A stretch of DNA of 64,000 nt from Planctomycetota bacterium (lineage in GTDB: Bacteria > Planctomycetota > UBA8742 > UBA2392), in NCBI GenBank assembly GCA_015075515.1, contig JABTUE010000004.1:62001-126000 (forward strand). The letters run 5' to 3'. Made by a program: the position numbers and the translations under genes. Numbering within the stretch: the first letter of the stretch is position 1; every line of letters starts with the position of its first letter. Under the pieces are notes generated by a model, which saw only the letters and a program-made list of their open reading frames with translations, was not told the origin of the DNA and did no database searches. Positions 35,035-45,083 of the stretch are shown here, piece after piece.

Positions 35035-36996
35035 ATGAGCAAGAAGACCGAAGACAACGCGATCAAGCTTCCGACACAGGCCGGCGCCAAACCGGCGCGC
35101 GATCCGGGCAAGAAGCGCCAGACGGGTTCGATTACCCGGTCTCTGCCCAATCTGCCGCCGCCGGAAGTGCCGGTGCAGAAAGTGTTCATCAAGCCCGTCA
35201 GCGGCTTCCAGAAGACCGCCGCCGGAACCACGACGATTGTGCCCACGGAAACGGCCAACCTGCTGCCGACCACCCATGTGCTGTCGCCCGAAGAGGTGGA
35301 CAACCAGATCCGCAAGCTGATCCGTATGGGCCGCGAGCGCGGGTACATCACCTACGATGAAATGAACGAAGCCCTGCCTGGCGATGTGGTCAGCCCCGAG
35401 CGCCTGGACCAGATCCTGATGCGCCTGGACGAACTCAAGATCGAGGTCGTCGAGGACAGCCCCGAATACCGGGTGCGCGACAAGAAAGACCGCCGACACA
35501 GCGAGCCCAAGCCGCCGGTGGACGAAGACGGCCGGATTGATGACCCGGTGCGCACGTACCTGCAGCAGATGGGCGAGATTCCGCTGCTGACCCGCGACGA
35601 GGAAATCGCGCTGGCCAAGAAGATTGAAGTAACCCGCAAGCGCTTTCAGAAGCGGGTGCTGGAGTCCGAGATCGCCCAGGTGGACGCCATCCGCATTCTC
35701 AGCGAAGTAGAGCGCGGCGAACTGGCCTTTGACCGCACCATGAAGTTCAACAGTGAATTCGAGATGGCCAAGTCCGAGATGTCGGCGCGTCTGAACGACA
35801 ACCTGACCACGTTGAAGTACCTGGTGCGCCTCAACCAGGACGAATGGATGGTCTGGGCCGGCAAGGGCGCCAAAAAGGACCGCGAACTGGCGTTCCAGCG
35901 CGTGCGCGCGCGCCAGAAAAAGGGCGTGATTCTGCTGGAAGAACTCAACATCCAGACCAAGAAGATCAAGCCGATGATGGACGAAATCGAACGCGTCAGC
36001 CGCAAGGCCAACTGGCTGGCGCGCGAGATCGAGCGTCTGGAAAACGTGCAGGAAGCCCGCAAGCGCGTGGATCAGCTCAAGGAAGAGCTTGAAACGCTGC
36101 TGCGCCGGGCCATGGAAACGCGCGAGGAACTGCACGAGCGCGTCGAGGAAATGAAGCGCCGCTACCAGGCCTACGAGGAGGCCAAGCGCCGGCTGTTCAG
36201 CGGCAACCTGCGCCTGGTGGTCAGCATTGCCAAGAAGTACCGCAACCGCGGCCTGAGCTTTCTGGACGTGATCCAGGAGGGCAACACCGGTCTGATGAAG
36301 GCAGTGGAAAAGTACGAATACCGTCGCGGCTACAAGTTCAGCACCTATGCCACGTGGTGGATCCGCCAGGCGATCACGCGCAGCATTGCCGACCAGGCGC
36401 GCACGATCCGTATTCCGGTGCACATGATTGAAACCATGAGCAAGCTGCGCAATGTGGCCAAGCGCCTGATGCAGGAAACCGGCCGCGAGCCCAGCGTGCG
36501 CGAACTGGCGACCGCCGCCGAGATCAGCTACGAAGAAGCCAAGCGCGTGCTGAAGATCAGCAAGCACCCGATCAGCCTTGACCGGCCCATCGGCGACAGC
36601 GACGACAGCTTCTTTGGTGACTTCATCAAGGACGACAACGCGGAAAACCCCGTGGGCGTGGCCAGCCAGGAAATGCTCAAGGACAAGATTGACCGCGTGC
36701 TGAACACCCTGACCTACCGCGAGCGCGAGATCATCCGTCTGCGTTACGGCATCGGCGATGGCCACACCTACACGCTGGAAGAGGTGGGCAAGATCTTCAA
36801 GGTCACCCGCGAGCGCGTGCGCCAGATCGAAGCCAAAGCCATCCGCAAACTGCAGCACCCGGTGCGCTCGCGCAAGCTGGAGGGCTTCCTGGATGGTGTC
36901 AGCGCCAGCGCCCTGCTGATGGAGGCTCTGAAGGCTGGCGGCGGCGGCGGTGGGGGCGAGGGCGACGAGGATTTTGACGCCGGCGGCGAAGACTGA
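35035..36996 (+). CDS. rpoD: Primary sigma factor
   Basis: The 653-residue sigma-70 factor has region 1.1 ([20 protein letters not shown]), region 1.2 ([20 protein letters not shown]), a charged non-conserved region of about 200 residues, region 2 ([40 protein letters not shown]), region 3 and region 4 ([20 protein letters not shown]). It ends beyond region 4 with an unusual tail of about 50 residues that is Gly- and acid-rich ([15 protein letters not shown]). The N-terminus adds a Pro-rich basic stretch. It is the housekeeping sigma factor and would read the TTGAC-type promoters seen in the window. A hairpin terminator follows. Confidence 0.97.
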   Translation: MSKKTEDNAIKLPTQAGAKPARDPGKKRQTGSITRSLPNLPPPEVPVQKVFIKPVSGFQKTAAGTTTIVPTETANLLPTTHVLSPEEVDNQIRKLIRMGRERGYITYDEMNEALPGDVVSPERLDQILMRLDELKIEVVEDSPEYRVRDKKDRRHSEPKPPVDEDGRIDDPVRTYLQQMGEIPLLTRDEEIALAKKIEVTRKRFQKRVLESEIAQVDAIRILSEVERGELAFDRTMKFNSEFEMAKSEMSARLNDNLTTLKYLVRLNQDEWMVWAGKGAKKDRELAFQRVRARQKKGVILLEELNIQTKKIKPMMDEIERVSRKANWLAREIERLENVQEARKRVDQLKEELETLLRRAMETREELHERVEEMKRRYQAYEEAKRRLFSGNLRLVVSIAKKYRNRGLSFLDVIQEGNTGLMKAVEKYEYRRGYKFSTYATWWIRQAITRSIADQARTIRIPVHMIETMSKLRNVAKRLMQETGREPSVRELATAAEISYEEAKRVLKISKHPISLDRPIGDSDDSFFGDFIKDDNAENPVGVASQEMLKDKIDRVLNTLTYREREIIRLRYGIGDGHTYTLEEVGKIFKVTRERVRQIEAKAIRKLQHPVRSRKLEGFLDGVSASALLMEALKAGGGGGGGEGDEDFDAGGED

Positions 36997-37003
36997 CCCC
37001 AAA

Positions 37004-37026
37004 GACAACCGCCCCCGGCGGTTGTC
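37004..37026 (+). terminator. Terminator after rpoD
   Basis: GACAACCGCC-CCC-GGCGGTTGTC, a perfect 10-bp stem 8 bp after the rpoD stop, followed by a short pyrimidine stretch TGCTTTCC. Confidence 0.75.
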
Positions 37027-37071
37027 TGCTTTCCGGGGTGATTGCGTGGCGCCGCGTGGTAGAACGCTGGC

Positions 37072-37782
37072 ATGTCCGGTTTTGCCGACCAGTTGAACCT
37101 GATGTGGCAGTTGCGCGAACTTGACGCGCGCGTGTTTGCCGCGGTTTCGCGCGCGGCGCTGGCGGCGCGCGAAACCGCCAATGCGGCATCCGCCGAGGCC
37201 GCGGCCCGCAAGAAACTGGATGACGCCAAAGCGCGCCTGCGCGATCTGGAAAGGCGCGAACGCGATACGGAAGTCGAAATCAACGCGCTGCAAAAACGCC
37301 TGGGCCAGCTTGAAGACACTGTGAACTCGGCCACCAGCGACGCGATCCGCAAGCAGGCCGCAGACGCCCTGGCCAAGGAGCGCGCCGGCCTTGATGCCCT
37401 GGAAAACACCGGGCTTGGCCTGCTGGACGAGATCGAAAAGGCCAAAGCCGCCGTGACCGCGGCCGAGGCCGCGCACAAAACCGCCACGGACAGGGTCGCG
37501 GCGGCCAAAGCCGCCCAGGACGGCCACCAGGCCGCGGCGGCCGCGACGCAACAGGAAGTTGCCGGGCCGCGCGGGCAACTGGCGGCGGCCATGCAGGAAG
37601 AACTGCTGCACGCCTATGAAAGCGCGCGAAGCAGACACCCCGATTCACCGATCTGCGGCATCAAGGACAGCTTCTGTGAAGGCTGCAGCGGCGAACTGAC
37701 CATGCACCACGCCACCCGCGCGCGGGCGCGCAACGAAGTTATCCGTTGCCCGCACTGTACGCGGATACACGATTCGCGCTGA
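37072..37782 (+). CDS. Coiled-coil protein with C-terminal zinc ribbon
   Basis: The 236-residue protein is one long Ala/Lys/Glu-rich coiled coil (about residues 5-175: LDDAKARLRDLERRERDTEV, ALAKERAGLDALENTGLGLL) ending in a C4 zinc ribbon, CEGCSGELTMHHA and VIRCPHCTRI. This is the layout of the COG1579-type family found in many bacteria, whose role is not settled (nucleic-acid binding has been proposed). It has no good ribosome site; a TGGTAGAAC (extended -10-like) ends about 9 bp before the ATG, so the mRNA may have almost no leader. Confidence 0.8.
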   Translation: MSGFADQLNLMWQLRELDARVFAAVSRAALAARETANAASAEAAARKKLDDAKARLRDLERRERDTEVEINALQKRLGQLEDTVNSATSDAIRKQAADALAKERAGLDALENTGLGLLDEIEKAKAAVTAAEAAHKTATDRVAAAKAAQDGHQAAAAATQQEVAGPRGQLAAAMQEELLHAYESARSRHPDSPICGIKDSFCEGCSGELTMHHATRARARNEVIRCPHCTRIHDSR

Positions 37783-37787
37783 CGCGG

Positions 37788-38525
37788 CTATTTGCGTTTG
37801 CGCCTGGCGGCCACAGGGTCGCGCACTTCGGTGGTTTCTACTTCGGCCTCGTGATGGGCCGGCAGAAGATCCTTCACAAAACGCAGCACATCGTCGGGTG
37901 TATCGTCACTGGCGCGCACGCTGCCGTTGCGTGTGACGGTCACGGCGCAGGCGCCGTCCGGCAGCTTCAGTGTCAGGGTGAAGGCCTGCAACTGGTCAGA
38001 AAAACGTTCGGCGAGTTTTTCGGCCTCCTGCGGCTCCACCAGCTTGAATGTCGCGCTGGCCAGCATGTTTTCGCGCGCCAGGTAATCCTTGATGCGCAAA
38101 GACTTCACTTCGTTCTTCTTGTACGCGCGCTGCAGGTCAAACATCAGCGCCGTCAGGTTCAGGTTCAGGTCTTCGAATTCGACACTGACCTCGGGCATTG
38201 AATCCAGGGCCTCATGCAGCGCGTTCAGTTCTCCGCGTCGCTGCTGGGCCATGACCAGGCCCTTCTGCTGATCCAGTTCAAACCGGCACTCGGCCAGCGT
38301 TTCCGTGGGCGTTTCCTTGGGCTGCAACGTTGCGGCGTCCAGTGTCACGGTTTTGCCGACCCTGGTGTAGACGTAGCGCCCGGCCACGCGGTTGACGCTG
38401 CTGTCTTTTTCCAGCAGAAAGCCGCGCTGCATGCCGGCCTCATAGGCCAGTTGCGGCAGGTTGTCGCGTACGCTGCGGAAGCTGGGCTGGCCGCAGACCA
38501 TGAGTTTGTAGTGAAAGCTGCGCAT
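37788..38525 (-). CDS. Protein of unknown function
   Basis: I start at the ATG at 38525, which has CCGGAGAAC upstream, rather than one 28 codons earlier; this gives 245 residues (MRSFHYKLMVCGQPSFRSVR). The protein has no signal peptide or membrane helix. The middle has alternating beta-like stretches (TVTLDAATLQPKETPTETLA, MPEVSVEFEDLNLNLTALMF) and the C-terminus is charged with RRKRK at the end. I recognise no family. It lies convergent to the zinc-ribbon gene. Confidence 0.6.
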   Translation of the reverse strand: MRSFHYKLMVCGQPSFRSVRDNLPQLAYEAGMQRGFLLEKDSSVNRVAGRYVYTRVGKTVTLDAATLQPKETPTETLAECRFELDQQKGLVMAQQRRGELNALHEALDSMPEVSVEFEDLNLNLTALMFDLQRAYKKNEVKSLRIKDYLARENMLASATFKLVEPQEAEKLAERFSDQLQAFTLTLKLPDGACAVTVTRNGSVRASDDTPDDVLRFVKDLLPAHHEAEVETTEVRDPVAARRKRK

Positions 38526-38628
38526 AAGGTGTTCTCCGGCGCGCAACGGTAGCTGCCGGCGCGACAAACGAAAGCGCGCGGGAATCAAAGAAAGACTGAC
38601 AGTCAGCAACGTGCGGACAGATTGTGGG

Positions 38629-41217
38629 TTACCCGGCGGGCTTGAGCCGTCGCGTGATTTCGGCGCGCAAGGTCGGCGGCAACTGCTCGCTTTTGGCCAG
38701 GGAATCCAGCAGGCCGCGCGCCACCAGAACCTTGCCGCGCATGGCGTCGAACAGGGCCTCGATCACTACCAGCCGCGCCTGTTCGATGTCCTGGGCGCGG
38801 TCGCCCATACGTGCGCGCTGGACCAGCGCCGTCATCGTTTGCAGTAACTGGCGGCGTTCGGTGAACTCGGGCGGCGGGTCGCCGTTGAGCCGCTTGTTCA
38901 ATTCGGCAAAAATGCGCGCGGCCAGCCTGTCCATGCCCTCGCCGGTGGGGCGGGCGGCGGCGATGCGCGAAATCACCTGAAGCACCGGCAGCAGCGCCAG
39001 CCGCCGTGACAAGAGTTCGGCGACTTCATCCACCATCGCGTCGGGGCGGCGCGACCCCAAAGCGATCTGGCCCAGCAGGTTGGCCAGGGTCATGGTGGCG
39101 GCGGGGGCCCAGATGCGCTTGTAGTCAGTGATCTGGGTCCAGATTTCAATCAGGTCACGGGCGATCTTGTCAAACAGCGGCTGGGGCGTTTTCGGGGCCT
39201 CCAGCATGCGGCCCAGACCTTCAAGGATACGGGGGATCATGTCGGTGTAGGCCGTGGTTTCACGTCCGAAGTGCAGCACTTCTTCGCCTTCCGCGTTCTT
39301 GCGCACGCGCGCCGACGGGCCCGGAACGCCGCGGCGCAGGACATTAAGCAGCAAGTACCCTGTCTCCAGGCGTTCGGGGCCGCTCAGGTTCGCCCCTGCG
39401 GCCAGATACCCCAGGGCTTCCAGAACGTCGTAGACGGCGCTGGTGCGCCCCAGGATCTCGCGCAGATGGCGCGCCAGACTGTCGGCCTCGGCGGCCGGGT
39501 AGTTGCCATGCGCGGCAATACGGCCCAGGGCAATGAACAGCGGCCCGCGGTCGGGAAAATCGGTTTCTTCGGCGTCGGTGATGACGCGCAGCGAACGCGC
39601 CAGTTCCAGCAGCGTGTCCGTGTCCAGCGTGGGGTCGGCCTCGACAATGCGCGGCAACAGCACCGCGGCGCTGCGGCGCGTGACGTCGTGGCCGCTGCGG
39701 CCCAGCGCGTGACGCAATGGTTCCAGCGCCACGCGGCCGCAGCCCGCCAGGGCAATCTGCACCAGTTCAATCTGACGCTCGAACCGGAACTCGTGCAGGC
39801 TGCTTACAAACGCCGTCACGGCTTCCAGCCGCAGGCTGTCGTCCACGGCGGCGTGGGCATAAAATTGGCTTTCCAGAATCGCGGCACGGATTTCGGCGTT
39901 GGATGCCGGGTACAGATCCACCAGCGCGCGCGCTATTGCCAGCGCCTTGTCGCGGGCCAGCGGCCGGGGTTCAGTCGCGCGCAGCATGTGCCCGAACAGG
40001 TCAATGATGCGGCGCTTGCCGTTGTCTTCGGCGCCGGCCAGGCGCGCGACCAGACCATTCACGGCCGCGTCGCCCAGTTGCGCCAGCGCCGCGGCGCAGG
40101 CCTGGTAGTTGCGGTCAAGTTCCGAGCCGGTGCACAACCCGTTGACCAGTTGCGCCACCACCGGCGGCGAACCTGCGGCGTTCAGGTTGTGGCGTGTGAT
40201 CAGGCTGAGCAGCAGAAAGCGCACGTTCTCCTGGGCGATATCCTGCAACGACGCGCTGAGCAGGCCCGACACGCCGTCTTTGTCCGTGGCGAACAGAGCG
40301 CCGTAGACGCGCCGGGCCGCGTCCTCATAGCGCGCGTAATGCACCTGCAGCAGTTCAACCAGTTGCCGGTGCAGTCGCGTGGCCAGAGCGCCCGCGCCCG
40401 GCAAACCCTCCAGCCGCACGGCCAGAAGCCCCAGCACCGCCAGCACCACTTCGCGGTCTTCACTCGGACGCAGCAGTTCCAGCAGCGCGCCCAGCGCAAG
40501 CTGCTGCTGCGGGCCGTCCAGTCGCGCCAAAGCCTGGCCGATATTGCCGATTGCCACCACGCGCTCGGGGGCGGCGGCGGCGCTGGCGCGGGCCAGGTTT
40601 TCGGTCAGGGTCTGGTCCAGCCCCATCGCCCCCAGGGCACGGGCGGCCTCGGCGCGAACTTCGGGCTCGCGGTCGCGCAGCGCCGCCAGAAACAGCGCCG
40701 ACTTTTCATCGGGCGCAAGTCCGCTCAGGAACAGCTTGCGCAGCGCTTCCAGGCGCCGCCCGGCCTCGGCGCTGGTCACAAGGTCAAGCTTGAGCCGCGC
40801 CAGTTCCTCGGCCGGCAGCAGCCGCCGGGCTTCGGCGGGGGCGATCAAGGCCGCCGGCGTGCCCGGTGCCACGGCCAGTTCGCGACCTGACCGTGACAGG
40901 GTGCTGTCGGCTTCTTCGCCCAGGCACAGCACGCGCAGGTTGTCGCGTTCGACCACGGTGACAGGGTTGTCCTTGAACCACTTGGCCTTGGCCATGCGTC
41001 CAAGTGCGCGGGTGTCCAGTTTGCCCGCGGCATCCAGCAGCGACTTGGACAACAGCAGCGTCAACAACGGCTTGCCGTCGTCGTCGGCAGCCAGTTCCAC
41101 CAGTGCCTCGGTCACGTGCAGGCCCGCGCGCGCCAGCGCCCCCACACGCGAGGCCAGCCGGCGCGACGCGCCCACACTTTCGACCAGCCCGTCAAAGTTG
41201 CCCTCGACAATCCGCAC
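38629..41217 (-). CDS. HEAT-repeat protein
   Basis: The 862-residue protein is helical from end to end and contains HEAT-like repeats: ALRDREPEVRAEAARALGAM is a clear unit near residue 185, with further ones (GQALARLDGPQQQLALGALL, VLAVLGLLAVRLEGLPGAGA, LARSLRVITDAEETDFPDRG). The N-terminal 90 residues include an Asp-rich segment. There is no signal peptide, so it is a cytoplasmic scaffold. Such proteins bind partners; none can be named. It is divergent from the heptosyltransferase gene, with starts only 36 bp apart. Confidence 0.75.
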   Translation of the reverse strand: MRIVEGNFDGLVESVGASRRLASRVGALARAGLHVTEALVELAADDDGKPLLTLLLSKSLLDAAGKLDTRALGRMAKAKWFKDNPVTVVERDNLRVLCLGEEADSTLSRSGRELAVAPGTPAALIAPAEARRLLPAEELARLKLDLVTSAEAGRRLEALRKLFLSGLAPDEKSALFLAALRDREPEVRAEAARALGAMGLDQTLTENLARASAAAAPERVVAIGNIGQALARLDGPQQQLALGALLELLRPSEDREVVLAVLGLLAVRLEGLPGAGALATRLHRQLVELLQVHYARYEDAARRVYGALFATDKDGVSGLLSASLQDIAQENVRFLLLSLITRHNLNAAGSPPVVAQLVNGLCTGSELDRNYQACAAALAQLGDAAVNGLVARLAGAEDNGKRRIIDLFGHMLRATEPRPLARDKALAIARALVDLYPASNAEIRAAILESQFYAHAAVDDSLRLEAVTAFVSSLHEFRFERQIELVQIALAGCGRVALEPLRHALGRSGHDVTRRSAAVLLPRIVEADPTLDTDTLLELARSLRVITDAEETDFPDRGPLFIALGRIAAHGNYPAAEADSLARHLREILGRTSAVYDVLEALGYLAAGANLSGPERLETGYLLLNVLRRGVPGPSARVRKNAEGEEVLHFGRETTAYTDMIPRILEGLGRMLEAPKTPQPLFDKIARDLIEIWTQITDYKRIWAPAATMTLANLLGQIALGSRRPDAMVDEVAELLSRRLALLPVLQVISRIAAARPTGEGMDRLAARIFAELNKRLNGDPPPEFTERRQLLQTMTALVQRARMGDRAQDIEQARLVVIEALFDAMRGKVLVARGLLDSLAKSEQLPPTLRAEITRRLKPAG

Positions 41218-41245
41218 TTACGTCTCCGGTGGCCCGACCTATGAT
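41218..41245 (+). promoter_or_regulatory. Promoter of the LPS operon, possibly leaderless
   Basis: TTACGT (41218-41223), a 16-bp spacer and TATGAT (41240-41245). The ATG at 41254 begins 8 bp after the -10 box and has no ribosome site, so transcription may begin at or within 1-2 bases of the start codon. Confidence 0.5.
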
Positions 41246-41253
41246 TCGCGCGG

Positions 41254-42342
41254 ATGCTACGCGCCCTGCTGGAAGCCCGCAACGTCGTGGTCCGAGCGCC
41301 CAACGCGCTGGGCGACCTGGTTATGGCCACGCCGGCCTTTGCGCGCCTGGCCGCCCACTATGGCCGCGACAGGCTGTCGCTGGTGTGTCTGCCCGCCGGC
41401 GAATCGCTGCTGCGCGGCAATGTGTGGTTTCGCGAGGTTCTGGCCTACGACCGCAAGGGGCGGCACGCCGGTTTTGGCGGCTCGCTGGCGTTTGCGCGCG
41501 AGCTGCGCAAACGCCGGTTTGATCTGGGCATCATTCTGCCCAACAGCCTGGGCAGCGCGTTTCAGTTTCTGTGGGGCGGCGTGAAGCGCCGCGTGGGCTA
41601 TTTCAAGGAAGGCCGCCGGTTTCTGCTGCACGCGGGCCGGCCGCGTGACCATGACGAACAGGGCCGGTTCGTGCCCAAGTACACCGGCCGCTATTTCATG
41701 GATCTGCTGGACGTGATGGGCCTGCCGCCAGCGCCTCTGGTGCCGGTGTTGCCGTTGACCGCCGAAGAACAATCCGAGGCCGGCCGCGCGCTGGCCGAGC
41801 GTGGTCTTGTCGAACGGCCCTTTGTGGTGATCGCGCCGGGGGCTGCTTTTGGTCCCAGCAAGCTGTGGCCCGCCGAACGTTTCGCCGCCGTGGCCGATGC
41901 TCTGGCCGGGCGCGGGCTGGGCGTGTTGTTCAGTCTGGGCCCCGGCGAAGAAGAGACCGTGGCGGCTGTGCGCCGCCACATGCGCGCCGATGCCGCCACC
42001 ACGCAGGGCTTGAGCCTTGGCGTGATCAAGGCCGTGATTGCCCGCGCGGCGCTGGTGCTGACCAACGACACCGGGCCGCGCCACGTGGCGGTGGCACTGG
42101 GGCGGCCGGTGGTGTGCGTGATGGGTCCCAACGACCCGCGTTATTCAGCCCTGCCGGAGGTGGAAAAGGGCGAAGTGGTGCGCCAACCCGTGGACTGCGC
42201 GCCGTACGCCTGGCCCTGCCAATTGAAAGAGTGCCCGATTGACCACCGGTGCATGACCGCCATTGACGCAGAGCGGGTGCTGAAAGCCTGCTTGAAGCAC
42301 CTGGCGGATGCCGGCAACGCTGGCGCCAGCCGCACAGCGTAA
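41254..42342 (+). CDS. ADP-heptose:LPS heptosyltransferase, WaaF-like
   Basis: The 362-residue protein is a GT9 (GT-B) glycosyltransferase: NVVVRAPNALGDLVMATPAF at the N-terminus, FDLGIILPNSLGSAFQFLW in the acceptor domain, and FVVIAPGAAFGPSKLWPAER and ALVLTNDTGPRHVAVALGRP in the donor domain. The family adds heptose to the LPS inner core at the inner membrane. A Cys-rich C-terminal segment (CAPYAWPCQLKECPIDHRCM) is usual in WaaF. It starts an operon of six genes. Confidence 0.88.
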   Translation: MLRALLEARNVVVRAPNALGDLVMATPAFARLAAHYGRDRLSLVCLPAGESLLRGNVWFREVLAYDRKGRHAGFGGSLAFARELRKRRFDLGIILPNSLGSAFQFLWGGVKRRVGYFKEGRRFLLHAGRPRDHDEQGRFVPKYTGRYFMDLLDVMGLPPAPLVPVLPLTAEEQSEAGRALAERGLVERPFVVIAPGAAFGPSKLWPAERFAAVADALAGRGLGVLFSLGPGEEETVAAVRRHMRADAATTQGLSLGVIKAVIARAALVLTNDTGPRHVAVALGRPVVCVMGPNDPRYSALPEVEKGEVVRQPVDCAPYAWPCQLKECPIDHRCMTAIDAERVLKACLKHLADAGNAGASRTA

Positions 42343-42405
42343 ACCGGCTGGAGCCTTTCGCGCCTGCGGCGCCGGTACCACAATGAGGACACACGGAAAT
42401 CGGGC

Positions 42406-43998
42406 ATGGCAAATACGGATGGCATTCCGGCCCTGCTTGCGCCGCTGGCGGCGGAGTGTCCGGTCGTTGAGGGCGGCGCCGTGGCGTCGGCCGCGGCGCG
42501 GGCGATTGCGCAGGCTCTGGCGGACCCCGCGGCCTGGCGCACAATCCGCGTGCGGCCGGGGCGCGGGGTATTTGAAGTGCGCGCCGGCGGCGGCGAATAC
42601 GTGGTCAAGGCCTACGAGGCCGGGCTGGTCGCGCGCATGTCGCCGCTGCGGTTCTGCGCCAGCGGGCGCGAGTGGCGGGCAATTGCCGCGGTGGTGAAGG
42701 CCGGCGTGCGCACCGCGCCGCCGGTGGGTCTGGTGTCAGGTCGCGGCGTGAATTTTGTGATCACGGAAAAGCTGACCGGCGCGGCCGAGTTTGAGGCGTA
42801 CCTGGAACGCGAACGCGACCGGCTGCTTGAGGACGCAAAGCTGGCGCGCCGGCTGGTGGGGGACTTTGCCGCATTTGTGGCCGGGCTGCACCGCGCGGGG
42901 TTGCTGCACCATGACCTGCACCTGCGCAACATTCTGTTGCGCCCGCCGCGCAAGGGCCAGCCGGCCGAGTTCTTTGTGCTGGATCTGGCCGACGAATCGC
43001 TGGTGCCTTCCACGCCACTGGAAGGCGCGCGTCTGCGCAACCTGGCGCAGCTCAGCCTGGGGTTTCTGGACACACCGCAGAGTGTCAAGCGCCGCTTTCT
43101 GCGCGAATACCGCAGGGTCGTCGGCGACGCCGGCGACGAAACCCTGGCCGCGCGCGCGATTGCCGAACAGGCGGCCGAACTGATGTTCAATCTCAACACG
43201 TTGCGGATTGCCACCTGCGGCGATGCCAGTTCGGCGATTGCCCGGGTCGAGCGCGCGGGTGTGGCGCTGTTGATCGCGCGGCGCGCCAGCAACGCCGATC
43301 TGTCACAGCTTGAACAGCCGCTGGCCCAGGCCGAGCCCGCGCGCTGGGGCACCCTGTTGTACGACCATTTTGAACTGAGATTGGGCGAGGGCAGCATTTG
43401 GCGCCTGCGCAGCCCGATCGGCGGCGAGGCCGAAACCCGCCGCAAACTGGAGGCCCTGTGGGGGCGGCTGCTGGAGCTTCAGGCGATCGGCGTTTCGGCG
43501 CCGGCGCCGCTGGCGTGTCTGATCCAGCCGCCTGAACTGACGGTGTTCGGGGCGATTCCCGGGCGGTTGTCAGGCCTGCGCGAGCATCGCGGGCCGGACA
43601 GCCTTGTGCTGTATGAGCACCTGGCGCGCCAGGTGCTGCGCATGCACCGCTTCGGCTGTTTCTTTCTGCCCATGGATCCGGCGGCGACGGCCGAAGGCCT
43701 GTGCGTGGCCACGCCTGTTCGCGGCGGGCAAACGCTGGTGCTGTGCGCGCCGGAACATATCTTCCGGGGCACGCCCACGGTGCTGGGGTCGCAGGCGGTG
43801 GCCAGTCTGGGGCGCGCGGCGCGGGCGGTGAACCTGGCCGCAGGCGAGCGCGCGATGAAGGAACTGGTGTGGGCCTATGCCCGCGTGTTGCGGCTGAGGC
43901 CGGCCGACACGCAGGCACTGATGGACGAAGCCAGACGTGTGCCCACGGGCAACACGCTGGTGCTGACACGGGGCATTGAACGATCCCGGATTGCCTGA
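42406..43998 (+). CDS. Double LPS-kinase-like protein
   Basis: The 530-residue protein holds two lipopolysaccharide-kinase-like (WaaP/KdkA) halves. The first (about 40-290) has the Lys strand GEYVVKAYEAG, the catalytic loop GLLHHDLHLRNILL and FFVLDLADESL, so it looks active. The second (about 320-520) begins TLLYDHFELRLGEGSIWRLR and keeps VLYEHLARQVLRMHRFGCFF but has no HxD-N catalytic loop that I can find, so it is probably a pseudokinase. Lying between two heptosyltransferases, it likely phosphorylates LPS core sugar (Kdo or heptose). Its TGA overlaps the next ATG. Confidence 0.75.
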   Translation: MANTDGIPALLAPLAAECPVVEGGAVASAAARAIAQALADPAAWRTIRVRPGRGVFEVRAGGGEYVVKAYEAGLVARMSPLRFCASGREWRAIAAVVKAGVRTAPPVGLVSGRGVNFVITEKLTGAAEFEAYLERERDRLLEDAKLARRLVGDFAAFVAGLHRAGLLHHDLHLRNILLRPPRKGQPAEFFVLDLADESLVPSTPLEGARLRNLAQLSLGFLDTPQSVKRRFLREYRRVVGDAGDETLAARAIAEQAAELMFNLNTLRIATCGDASSAIARVERAGVALLIARRASNADLSQLEQPLAQAEPARWGTLLYDHFELRLGEGSIWRLRSPIGGEAETRRKLEALWGRLLELQAIGVSAPAPLACLIQPPELTVFGAIPGRLSGLREHRGPDSLVLYEHLARQVLRMHRFGCFFLPMDPAATAEGLCVATPVRGGQTLVLCAPEHIFRGTPTVLGSQAVASLGRAARAVNLAAGERAMKELVWAYARVLRLRPADTQALMDEARRVPTGNTLVLTRGIERSRIA

Positions 43999-45083
43999 TG
44001 GACGCGCGAGACATTGACCTAGCGGGCCGCAAGCTGCTGCTGATCAAGCCAAGCTCGCTGGGGGACGTGTGCCACGCCGCGGCCAGCGCCTGGGCGCTCA
44101 AGGCGCGCTGGCCGACGCTGCACCTGACCTGGCTGGTGAACACAACCTTTGAACCGCTGGTGAAACCGCTGTCCTGTGTGGACGCGACACTTCCGTTTGA
44201 ACGGTCGCGGTTCAAGGGCCTGCTGGGGCCGCTGACACGCCAGGGCGAACTGCGCAGTTTTTCGCGCCAGTTGCGCCAGGGCGAGTTTGATGCCGTACTG
44301 GACCTGCAGGGCCTGTTCCGCAGCGGTTTGTTTGCCTGGCTTACGCGCGCGCCGCTGAGGGTGGGGGGCAGCACCGCGCGCGAGGGCTCACGCTGGTTTC
44401 ACAACCTGCGTGTTCCCGAGCCGCCCCAGCCCGTGCACGCGCGCGACCGGTATGATGCAATCACGGCGGCGCTGGACTGTGCCAGGCCGGCGCGCCAGGA
44501 CTTGGACGTGCGTGATACAGAGCGCGACCGCGCCCGCGCGCTGCTGCGCGACGCGGGTTTTGAGGGCGAGGCGCTGGTGGCCCTGTGTCCCGGCGCGCGC
44601 TGGGAAACCAAGCTGTACCCGGCGCGGCACTGGGCAGCGGTACTGGATGACCTGGCTGCGCGCGCGGGCGTACACCAGCCGGTGCTGGTGGGCAGCCCGG
44701 ACATGGCCGGACTGTGTGAGGAGACGGTGCGGGCGTGTTCGCGGGCACGGCCTGTCAATCTGTGCGGCGCCACGGGATTGCGTGAACTGGCGGCGCTGCT
44801 GGACATGGCGCGACTGGTGCTGACCTGTGACAGCGGCCCGATGCACATTGCCGCGGCCCAGGGCACGCCGGTGGTGGCGGTGATGGGCTCGACGGACCCG
44901 CGCCGCACGGGGCCCTATGGCCAATTGCACAATGTTGTGACCGGGCGCTGTGAACTGATGCCGTGTTTGAGGCGGCATTGCCCGCAAATGGGTCTAACAT
45001 GCATGCGGGATCTGGACCCGCTGGGTGTGTCAGAAAAGGCTCTGGCGCTTCTGGCGGCGGCACCGGATAAGGTGCGCACCTGA
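43998..45083 (+). CDS. LPS heptosyltransferase, WaaC-like
   Basis: The 361-residue GT9 enzyme begins with KLLLIKPSSLGDVCHAAASA and has FDAVLDLQGLFRSGLFAWLT, ALVALCPGARWETKLYPARH and ARLVLTCDSGPMHIAAAQGT in order. DLQGLFRSG is characteristic of heptosyltransferase I, which adds the first heptose to Kdo. A C-terminal CLRRHCPQMGLTCM Cys cluster is present. It overlaps the kinase gene before it by one base and the MsbA-like gene after it by one base. Confidence 0.88.
   Translation: MDARDIDLAGRKLLLIKPSSLGDVCHAAASAWALKARWPTLHLTWLVNTTFEPLVKPLSCVDATLPFERSRFKGLLGPLTRQGELRSFSRQLRQGEFDAVLDLQGLFRSGLFAWLTRAPLRVGGSTAREGSRWFHNLRVPEPPQPVHARDRYDAITAALDCARPARQDLDVRDTERDRARALLRDAGFEGEALVALCPGARWETKLYPARHWAAVLDDLAARAGVHQPVLVGSPDMAGLCEETVRACSRARPVNLCGATGLRELAALLDMARLVLTCDSGPMHIAAAQGTPVVAVMGSTDPRRTGPYGQLHNVVTGRCELMPCLRRHCPQMGLTCMRDLDPLGVSEKALALLAAAPDKVRT

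Noticed and set aside
34984..37638. An 884-codon minus-strand frame opposite rpoD
   Set aside because: Shadow of rpoD and the following gene; no recognisable domain.
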